From: Pseudoalteromonas luteoviolacea S2607
GTDB lineage: Bacteria > Pseudomonadota > Gammaproteobacteria > Enterobacterales > Alteromonadaceae
Assembly: GCF_001625575.1 (NCBI RefSeq)
Contig: NZ_AUXV01000017.1
Span: 62,001 to 126,000 of the forward strand
Reading direction: 5' to 3'
DNA length: 64,000 nucleotides
The notes beneath the pieces are model-generated. The model was not told the origin of the DNA and did not search any database. It worked only from the letters and a program-made list of their open reading frames with translations. A program made the position numbers and the translations under genes. Shown here one piece after another: positions 58,918 to 64,000 of this stretch. The first letter of the stretch is position 1, and each line of letters starts with the position of its first letter.

Positions 58918-58943
58918 AAAAGGCGTCAAATAACACGCCTTTT
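58918..58943 (+). terminator. Terminator after the GH97 gene
   Basis: Perfect 9-base stem AAAAGGCGT / ACGCCTTTT with an 8-base loop, 14 bases past the stop, followed by CTTT. Confidence 0.75.
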
Positions 58944-59229
58944 CTTTACAAACTTTCCGTTACGTTCTAAACCTATTTAAGCACTTCTTAACCATCCCAC
59001 CATCGAAACAACCACTTAATTACACGTTAAATTAACCTTCGCGTAATAATATGTAATTAATAGTTCGTAAGTTACCCCGATTGAAAACGAGAAAAATTAC
59101 TTAAGTTGTATCCACGGCCTTAAATCACCTTGTTTATAAATTTCCATATATGTAAGAAGCGAATTATTGTGCTTTTTACTTTGAAAGGATTTTCGCAAGA
59201 CAAAAGTTAATATTGCTTTGGAGTCAACG
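58944..59229 (+). promoter_or_regulatory. Upstream region of the reb regulator
   Basis: 286 bases with no supported gene, markedly AT-rich. It contains an inverted repeat TTAATTAC (59016-59023) / GTAATTAA (59053-59060) that could be a regulator site. A ribosome site GGAG lies at 59220-59223. No certain promoter was identified. Confidence 0.4.
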
Positions 59230-60720
59230 ATGAATGAATCAACACTAAGCGCTATCTCACCATCAGATGCGATAGAAAACCAATTACCGCTCACCCAGTC
59301 ACTTACTCGCTACCTTAATGCGAGATGCTCGGAACATACTCTTAGACAGCTGTCTTTGGAGGTCGAGGATCAGACTCAACAGTTAAAAACGCATATTGTT
59401 TTTAATCAAGAAAACAGCTTGACCTGTCACAGCCAGCAAAGCTATCCCATTGTGTATCAAAGAAAGCGTATCGGGGCTTTAAATTTGCTAACCAAAAGTA
59501 GCCAGCCAAGCCCTACACAATCAGAACTCACACAGCTTTCGAGTCAAATAGGTATACTGGTTAAACGCAATGCAATTCAGGCACTATCAAGCAGATACCT
59601 TGGGAAAAAAGCATCGCTGCAAGGCTATAGTGATCAAATATTAAATTTGGAAAAAACCATTGAGCGGATCGCCGCTAAATTATGCCCAGTCTATATCCAA
59701 GCTGAGTCAGGTAGCGAGGTTGTCGATGTCGCGTGCTCAATCCACTTTAGCAGCTATGCTAAGCATCACCCATTCTATGAAATCGATTGTGCCAGTTGCG
59801 ATGAGGAAGATTTTGCTAAAAAACTAAGTCATGTAAATACGGCAATGAACCAAGGGTGTATCTTCTTCAGCCACATTGATGCACTCTCTTTAACACAACA
59901 AAAATACCTACTTGAGCAACTCACTACCCAAAGTAAAAATAGTGCAAGTTACACCAGTAAAATAGACTTGCAACGTATTCGTATTATTAGTGCCAGCGAA
60001 TCAGACATTCAATCATTGGTAGATCAGGCTGAATTCTTGCCTAGCCTGTGGCAAAAGTTAAATTTCTTTAGTTTGCAAATCCCACCATTACGCGAACGAC
60101 CTGACGATATCCATACCCTGGTGGAACAACTCTCTGAGATTTACCAATTGTCACCCCAGCAACAATTAACAGAACAAGCGAAATCGGTCTTAAAAAACTA
60201 TCGCTGGCCAAACAACATCGCTGAGTTGGAAAAGGTGCTACTGCGCACTTTTACTCTGGCACAAGAAAATGACATCAGTGAACAAACCCTCGTCAATATC
60301 TACCCTGAACTTGCTAAAACAACTGCATTCACACAAAACCCACAACATTGTGTAGAGTATTTGTTGGCCGGCGATATGGCCCCCTTTAGCAAGTACCACC
60401 CCAGCCTACAAAAAGCCTTGTCTTATATTCTCGATCACTGGCAGCGAGATATTTCACTTAAAGAACTCGCTGCGAATGCTTATGTCAGCTCTTCGCATCT
60501 GTCATATTTATTTAAACGCGCATTACAGCGCAGCTTTAAGCAAATCCTCGCTGAATTTAGGATCCGTAAAGCTTGTCAGCTAATCGAGCAAAACCCGAAC
60601 TTACGGATCACCGACCTGTGTATGGAAGTTGGGTTTGGGGATCTCAGCCACTTCGAGAAAATCTTCCGTCGCTATACCCAGATGTCCCCTCGAGAATACA
60701 AAAAACGTCAACAGCCTTAA
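59230..60720 (+). CDS. Chimeric regulator: GAF-like + degenerate NtrC-type AAA+ + AraC DNA-binding domain
   Basis: 496 residues from ATG 59230, 6 bases after GGAG. The first 120 residues look like a small sensory (GAF-like) domain. Residues about 130-350 follow the order of an NtrC-type AAA+ domain: GYSDQILNLEKTIERIA, a relict Walker A (AESGSEV in place of GESGTGKE), a relict Walker B (GCIFFSHID), LRERPDDI and RWPNNIAELEKVL. The GAFTGA loop is missing and the Walker A Lys is lost, so it should neither hydrolyse ATP nor contact sigma-54. The last 110 residues are an AraC-type double helix-turn-helix (ISLKELAANAYVSSSHLSYLFKR and MEVGFGDLSHFEKIFRRYTQMSPREYK). It directly precedes the reb genes in the same direction and is the likely regulator of R-body formation. 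Confidence 0.85.
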   Translation: MNESTLSAISPSDAIENQLPLTQSLTRYLNARCSEHTLRQLSLEVEDQTQQLKTHIVFNQENSLTCHSQQSYPIVYQRKRIGALNLLTKSSQPSPTQSELTQLSSQIGILVKRNAIQALSSRYLGKKASLQGYSDQILNLEKTIERIAAKLCPVYIQAESGSEVVDVACSIHFSSYAKHHPFYEIDCASCDEEDFAKKLSHVNTAMNQGCIFFSHIDALSLTQQKYLLEQLTTQSKNSASYTSKIDLQRIRIISASESDIQSLVDQAEFLPSLWQKLNFFSLQIPPLRERPDDIHTLVEQLSEIYQLSPQQQLTEQAKSVLKNYRWPNNIAELEKVLLRTFTLAQENDISEQTLVNIYPELAKTTAFTQNPQHCVEYLLAGDMAPFSKYHPSLQKALSYILDHWQRDISLKELAANAYVSSSHLSYLFKRALQRSFKQILAEFRIRKACQLIEQNPNLRITDLCMEVGFGDLSHFEKIFRRYTQMSPREYKKRQQP

Positions 60721-60739
60721 CTGCCAAATTTACCCCTAC

Positions 60740-60800
60740 TTTTCAATACATTGAGCCGATTAATAACGGCAGTAAATATCTAAACTGGCTGTATTGAAAA
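60740..60800 (+). promoter_or_regulatory. Inverted repeat flanking the first reb promoter
   Basis: Perfect 11-base arms TTTTCAATACA (60740-60750) and TGTATTGAAAA (60790-60800), 50 bases apart centre to centre. A possible promoter lies between them: TTGAGC (60751-60756) and TAAATA (60773-60778). It is a candidate operator for the regulator encoded just upstream. Confidence 0.6.
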
Positions 60801-60814
60801 CGACGGGTTACAAG

Positions 60815-61033
60815 ATGGCAGATATTGAAGCACTAAAGCAACTGAACGAATTGGTAGCACAGCAAGCACCAGGCCTCTCTAGAGACATGTTATTGCAAGC
60901 TACCGCTCAGTCTTTAGGCAATGCTGCCCACAACGCCACGCTCGCTCAACATCAACACAATGCCATTATCAAGACCAACACGGCGCTGGCGAGTGAGATG
61001 TTATTGAGCATGGGCCCTAAGGCATCGAAATAG
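60815..61033 (+). CDS. RebB-like R-body protein, short form
   Basis: 72 residues from ATG 60815; a TTG 21 bases earlier lies within the inverted-repeat arm and is rejected. The core LLQATAQSLGNAAHNATLAQHQ matches the RebB-family core found in the following genes (LLMSTSQALSNAAHNATSAQQQ), but the protein lacks the N-terminal TDSVTQVNT segment and the C-terminal SVVGR segment. RebB-family proteins polymerise into coiled refractile ribbons (R-bodies). Being first and divergent, it may be a minor or nucleating component; this is inference. Confidence 0.75.
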   Translation: MADIEALKQLNELVAQQAPGLSRDMLLQATAQSLGNAAHNATLAQHQHNAIIKTNTALASEMLLSMGPKASK

Positions 61034-61106
61034 TTTTTTGCCAGCGGTTTTGGCTAAAAAAGTCGGTCTGTGAAGACCAATAACTAACCAATAGAAGGAA
61101 AACACT

Positions 61107-61391
61107 ATGGCAGCAGCACCAAGTGCGGCAGGTGGTGTAAATGGCCAAGTGACAGACTCTGTCACTCAGGTAAACACCAGTGTCACAGGTTCAACACCTG
61201 CATCAAGTACGGGCAACCTACTTCTGTCAACAAGTCATGCATTAGGCACGGCAGCGCTGAATGCAACGACAGGAAACCAGCAAGCAGGTATTACGATGCA
61301 GGCGGCGACAGTGCAAGGCATTAACTCACTGATGTCAACTGGCACAGCCGTTGTTGGACGTGGCAGTGCAGAAATTCTTAGCAAAGGCTAA
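61107..61391 (+). CDS. rebB: RebB-family R-body structural protein 1
   Basis: 94 residues. The family pattern is TDSVTQVNTSVTG, then LLLSTSHALGTAALNAT, ITMQAATVQGINSLMS and VVGRGSAEIL. It is low in charge and rich in Ala, Thr, Ser and Gln, as in Caedibacter/Paramecium-symbiont RebB. It would be a ribbon subunit that assembles in the cytoplasm. AGAAGGAAA lies upstream of the ATG. It differs from the next two copies mainly at the N-terminus (AAAPSAAGGVNG in place of ADTVNA). Confidence 0.9.
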   Translation: MAAAPSAAGGVNGQVTDSVTQVNTSVTGSTPASSTGNLLLSTSHALGTAALNATTGNQQAGITMQAATVQGINSLMSTGTAVVGRGSAEILSKG

Positions 61392-61429
61392 TTCAGCCAA
61401 TTAATTAACTATTTAATGAGGAAAATATC

Positions 61430-61696
61430 ATGGCAGATACAGTAAACGCAGCAATCACTGACTCAGTTACTCAAGTAAACACAAAAGTAGTTGGTGAAAC
61501 TCCAGCAATGGCGATGGGCAACCTATTAATGTCTACCAGCCAAGCTTTAAGTAACGCTGCTCACAACGCGACATCAGCACAACAACAAGCTCAAATCACA
61601 ATGCAAGCTGCAACTGTACAAGGTGTTAATTCACTGATGTCTATCGGTAGCTCAGTGGTTGGCCGCAGTGCTGAAGGCATCATCGAGAAAGGCTAA
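61430..61696 (+). CDS. rebB: RebB-family R-body structural protein 2
   Basis: 88 residues, close to a duplicate of the next gene: counting by eye, about ten substitutions over the first 85 residues. It shows TDSVTQVNTKVVGETPAMAM, SNAAHNAT, ITMQAATVQGVNSLMSIG and VVGRSAEGIIE. Strong ribosome site AGGAAA before the ATG. A likely major ribbon subunit. Confidence 0.92.
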   Translation: MADTVNAAITDSVTQVNTKVVGETPAMAMGNLLMSTSQALSNAAHNATSAQQQAQITMQAATVQGVNSLMSIGSSVVGRSAEGIIEKG

Positions 61697-61748
61697 GTAC
61701 TTACTCGCTAAATGTATATCCACTTAACTAAATTAACAGGAGTCAATC

Positions 61749-62018
61749 ATGGCAGATACAGTTAATGCACAAGTAACGGATTCAGTTACGCAGGTAAATA
61801 CCAAAGTCGTTGGTGAAACACCAGCAATGGCAATGGGTAACCTACTCATGTCTACCAGCCAAGCATTAGGTACCGCGGCACATAATGCAACAGCTGCACA
61901 GCAGCAAGCTGCGATTACGATGCAAGCTGCGACCGTTCAAGGTGTTAACTCACTTATGTCGATCGGTACTTCAGTCATCGGCCGCAGTGCAGAAGACATC
62001 ATAGAGCCTGATGCTTAA
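61749..62018 (+). CDS. rebB: RebB-family R-body structural protein 3
   Basis: 89 residues, near-duplicate of the preceding gene with GTAAHNATAAQQQAA in place of SNAAHNATSAQQQAQ and an acidic end (IIEPDA). AGGAG lies 7 bases upstream. The three tandem genes have short gaps of 38-52 bases and appear to be one transcript, closed by the hairpin at 62068. Confidence 0.92.
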   Translation: MADTVNAQVTDSVTQVNTKVVGETPAMAMGNLLMSTSQALGTAAHNATAAQQQAAITMQAATVQGVNSLMSIGTSVIGRSAEDIIEPDA

Positions 62019-62067
62019 TCAGATTTGGATTTGTTGATTAAAGGATACTGATCCACTATCCCAACCA

Positions 62068-62103
62068 AGCTCTTAGTGACTGAATCACCGCTAAGGGCTT
62101 TTT
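62068..62103 (+). terminator. Terminator within the reb cluster
   Basis: AGCTCTTAG pairs with CTAAGGGCT (one G-U) around a 14-base loop that can fold further, followed by a T run, 50 bases past the third rebB. It may let the first rebB group be expressed more strongly than the rest. Confidence 0.65.
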
Positions 62104-62120
62104 ACTGTTTGGAGTTACAT

Positions 62121-62417
62121 ATGGAAAATCTAAATAGCGCACCCGATGCTGCGGAGTCTGCGGTACAAAGTGCACAACAATCGATCGCTCAATCCACCGC
62201 ATTGGCACTGTCAGATGCAACTGATAACTTACGCAACCTCAACACCTTGAGCACAACAGCAATTGGTGTCGCACTGTCTCAATATATAGAAACAGGTGAT
62301 GATAAGTTTTCAAAAATCATTGAAGATGCACAATCAATTGTGAGTCGAGGTGCGGATAACTTCAGTGCCGTAGGAGAAAAAATTGCCACTGTCCTACATG
62401 AAAATCAAGACGAATAG
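62121..62417 (+). CDS. R-body cluster small protein, DATDNLRNL family, copy 1
   Basis: 98 residues from ATG 62121, 6 bases after GGAG; an upstream in-frame extension would start inside the terminator. Core features: AQQSIAQSTALALSDATDNLRNLNTLSTTAIGVALSQ followed by a charged part (TGDDKFSKIIEDAQ). The same core occurs in the gene at 63795, so this is a repeated second family of the cluster, distinct from RebB yet with similar Ala/Ser/Thr/Gln-rich composition. The role is unknown; it could be an accessory ribbon subunit or assembly factor. Confidence 0.8.
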   Translation: MENLNSAPDAAESAVQSAQQSIAQSTALALSDATDNLRNLNTLSTTAIGVALSQYIETGDDKFSKIIEDAQSIVSRGADNFSAVGEKIATVLHENQDE

Positions 62418-62422
62418 CAGCC

Positions 62423-62440
62423 TTGGGGGCACGCCCCCAA
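62423..62440 (+). terminator. Hairpin after the first DATDNLRNL gene
   Basis: Perfect 7-base stem TTGGGGG / CCCCCAA with a CACG loop, 5 bases past the stop. There is no T run, so it may protect or process mRNA more than terminate. Confidence 0.5.
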
Positions 62441-62568
62441 AATCCTAGAAAAACCCGAATCAAATCTAACTTTACCCGATTTTTAAACGGTTAACCTCCG
62501 TATTCTAGTTGCAACGATTGCTCAGTTGTTGAGCGACTAACCAGTTTGAATTTAACGAGGACTTAATC

Positions 62569-62949
62569 ATGAGTGAGCAAGACAAAGACAGCGTGCCGTT
62601 TTCGCAACAAGCGACCAGCATGACCGAAACCACACTAGCAGAAACGCTCGGGCTATCTATGCACAATGCCGTAACCAGCCAGCAGCATGCTCAAATGACA
62701 ACCGCCGCTTCAATCACCAACGCATGCGCTAGGTTGCTTAAAACACCAAATCCAACTCAGGCAGCTGAAAAAGATAAAGAAAAACCACAAGACACGGCCA
62801 ATGAAGCCATGGTAGCAGAACCCGCAGAGCCTGAACCAAGCAAACAAGAGAAAAAGCCCCGTTTCAACCTATTTCGCTTTGGAAAAAACAAGCAGTCAGC
62901 ACCAAAAGAAACACCAACTAAGCCCGATGAATCAACAGATACGGAGTGA
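62569..62949 (+). CDS. RebB-like protein with long charged tail
   Basis: 126 residues. Residues about 15-60 (TETTLAETLGLSMHNAVTSQQHAQMTTAASITNACARLL) match the short protein at 63609 and are RebB-like. Residues 61-126 form a Pro/Glu/Lys-rich, probably disordered tail with a short basic-aromatic segment (KPRFNLFRFGKNK). The stop overlaps the ribosome site of the next gene, so the two are coupled. The tail could cap the ribbon, bind the membrane or link the R-body to another component; this is inference. Confidence 0.78.
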   Translation: MSEQDKDSVPFSQQATSMTETTLAETLGLSMHNAVTSQQHAQMTTAASITNACARLLKTPNPTQAAEKDKEKPQDTANEAMVAEPAEPEPSKQEKKPRFNLFRFGKNKQSAPKETPTKPDESTDTE

Positions 62950-62954
62950 ACCCC

Positions 62955-63197
62955 ATGACGTCACTTGCCAAATATAGCGCGCTTTATGAAGAGCATATGG
63001 CGCAAATCCAAGCGCTCTCTGAAAAACAAGAGCAAGAAGTAGCCGACTTACTGGCTGAAAATGATCAACGACTCGAATCGCTAGCGCCATTCTCTGACGC
63101 TCAGAGTGTTAACCAAGAAGTTACCAAGCAGTTGGAAGCCGTCGAGGAACAAATCAGCGATGCACTTAGTGAAATAAATAGCCAGCTCATTGGCTAA
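62955..63197 (+). CDS. Small coiled-coil protein of the reb cluster
   Basis: 80 residues from ATG 62955, 8 bases after GGAG; a GTG at 62946 is possible. Almost wholly helical and acidic, with heptad-like spacing in EEHMAQIQALSEKQEQEVADLLAEN and VTKQLEAVEEQISDALSEINSQL. It is unlike RebB in composition. It may correspond in role to the unrelated small RebC-type component of classical R-body operons, but there is no sequence evidence for that. Confidence 0.7.
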   Translation: MTSLAKYSALYEEHMAQIQALSEKQEQEVADLLAENDQRLESLAPFSDAQSVNQEVTKQLEAVEEQISDALSEINSQLIG

Positions 63198-63231
63198 ACC
63201 GTCCATACACTTAACTTAAAAGGAAATAGCA

Positions 63232-63513
63232 ATGGCTAAAGAACCTACTGTAAACAAGCAAATTACTGACTCGCTCACTCAAGTCAATACGAAGGTACTT
63301 GCGGATAACCCATCAATGGCGATGGGAAACCTCTTCGCCTCAATGGGGGCTGCACTGTCAAATGCAGGTCACAATGCAACCAATGCACAACAACAAGCGG
63401 CTATCACTGTGCAAGCTGCTACGATTCAGGGCGTTAATGCCTTGGGCGCGGTTGGTAGTGCGGTGCTTGGACGTGCAGCATCGGCCATAACAGATAAAGA
63501 TGATAGCCAATAA
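63232..63513 (+). CDS. rebB: RebB-family R-body structural protein 4
   Basis: 93 residues with the full RebB pattern: ITDSLTQVNTKVLADNPSMAMGNL, SNAGHNATNAQQQAA, ITVQAATIQGVNALGAVG and VLGRAASAITDKDD. More diverged than the tandem copies at 61430 and 61749. AAAAGGAAA precedes the ATG. Confidence 0.92.
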   Translation: MAKEPTVNKQITDSLTQVNTKVLADNPSMAMGNLFASMGAALSNAGHNATNAQQQAAITVQAATIQGVNALGAVGSAVLGRAASAITDKDDSQ

Positions 63514-63527
63514 ATCATCCTATCTTT

Positions 63528-63548
63528 CAGGGGCGTACAGCGCCTCTG
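63528..63548 (+). terminator. Hairpin after the fourth rebB
   Basis: CAGGGGCG pairs with CGCCTCTG (one G-U) around TACAG, 15 bases past the stop, followed by TTTGAGC. A weak terminator or mRNA-stability hairpin. Confidence 0.5.
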
Positions 63549-63608
63549 TTTGAGCATTTGTTTTCCACTTAACTGGCGTTTCGCCTTACTTTTAAGAGGT
63601 CATAACCT

Positions 63609-63785
63609 ATGTCAGATAAAAATGGACCCAGTGTCGATGAGATCATCTCACAATTGAGTGACTCTGCGCTAGCCGACACTGTGGGATTAATGATGCAAAA
63701 TGCGGTGACAGCACAACAAAGTGCACAAACCTATACATCTGCATCCGTCTCTTCGGCCTGTGCACTGATCCTTGCACAAGGTTGA
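63609..63785 (+). CDS. Short RebB-like protein
   Basis: 58 residues, too short for the usual cutoffs. ALADTVGLMMQNAVTAQQSA and TSASVSSACALIL align with the first half of the protein at 62569, without its tail. AGAGG lies about 10 bases before the ATG. The next gene begins 9 bases after its stop. Confidence 0.75.
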   Translation: MSDKNGPSVDEIISQLSDSALADTVGLMMQNAVTAQQSAQTYTSASVSSACALILAQG

Positions 63786-63794
63786 TAACTTACC

Positions 63795-64000
63795 ATGGCA
63801 GACAAAACTGCAGCACTCATCAAAGCCCAACAAGCAGTGGCACAGTCAACGTCCATGGCTGTGCAAGACGCGACCGACAACTTGCGAAACTTAAGCACAA
63901 TTACCACTACTGCCATTGGTGTTGCTTTATCGCAATTGCTTGCAACCGGTGATCCTAAGTACGTTAAAGTCATCGAAGAGGCACAAAAAGCAATGACCAA
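63795..64000 (+). CDS. R-body cluster small protein, DATDNLRNL family, copy 2 (cut by window edge)
   Basis: Open from ATG 63795 to the right edge (68 residues seen). AQSTSMAVQDATDNLRNLSTITTTAIGVALSQLLATGDPKYVKVIEEAQ is closely similar to the protein at 62121. The gene order short RebB-like then DATDNLRNL is the reverse of that seen for the first copies, showing that the cluster has grown by duplication and shuffling. Confidence 0.85.
   Translation, partial: MADKTAALIKAQQAVAQSTSMAVQDATDNLRNLSTITTTAIGVALSQLLATGDPKYVKVIEEAQKAMT

Noticed and set aside
59230..60720. Ordinary sigma-54 enhancer-binding protein
   Set aside because: Walker A is broken, GAFTGA is absent and the DNA-binding domain is AraC type.
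60740..60800. Inverted repeat as the end of an insertion element
   Set aside because: No transposase, target duplication or matching outer repeat is present; promoter position explains it better.
61032..61062. AT-rich imperfect hairpin after the first reb gene as a terminator
   Set aside because: The stem relies on T/A pairs with a bulge and has no following T run, so support is too weak to list.

Overview
The window reads as chromosomal DNA of a marine gammaproteobacterium, most likely Pseudoalteromonas or a close relative. The support is a FabR/desaturase/SthA group of enterobacterial-Vibrio-like sequence, a leuABCD operon with a leader peptide, Fur-type iron control, and a hybrid NRPS-PKS siderophore locus whose predicted monomer order matches the composition I know for alterobactin, a siderophore of Pseudoalteromonas luteoviolacea. 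No tRNA, rRNA, insertion sequence or CRISPR array was seen.

Left part (1-46 kb) is an iron-acquisition island. It opens with the end of a catechol operon (probable isochorismatase, then EntA) on the + strand, facing a TonB-dependent ferric-siderophore receptor. Next come a PepSY inner-membrane protein with two small membrane proteins, then about 35 kb of minus-strand assembly line. In transcription order this is FAAL-ACP-C-A-T; KS-AT-KR-ACP; C-A-T-E-C-A-T-C-A-T-C; interface-A-T; C-A-T-C-TauD hydroxylase; interface-A-T-TE. Pocket residues read as basic (Lys-like), malonate, D-Ser, Gly, basic (Arg-like), Asp, Gly, Asp, with beta-hydroxylation expected on both Asp. Upstream lie an MbtH helper, a lipoprotein Ntn-hydrolase acylase of the PvdQ/penicillin-amidase family, and a GTG-started ECF sigma factor under a perfect Fur palindrome. 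Hairpin terminators divide the synthetase genes into at least three transcription units.

Middle part (44.6-59 kb) is mostly housekeeping. It holds a TerB-like protein, a lipoprotein, a secreted protein, leuDCBA with a leucine-rich leader peptide and a complete attenuator, FabR divergent from a three-His-box desaturase with a perfect FabR-type operator, sthA, a cupredoxin/beta-barrel pair and a SusB-like GH97 alpha-glucosidase.

Right part (59.2 kb to the edge) is an R-body (refractile body) locus. A regulator combining a degenerate NtrC-type AAA+ domain with an AraC DNA-binding domain precedes at least nine small genes: four clear RebB-family proteins, a shorter RebB-like protein, two members of a short RebB-like family (one with a long charged tail), two members of a third small family and a coiled-coil protein. 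A long inverted repeat flanks the likely promoter of the first reb gene. The cluster runs off the right edge.
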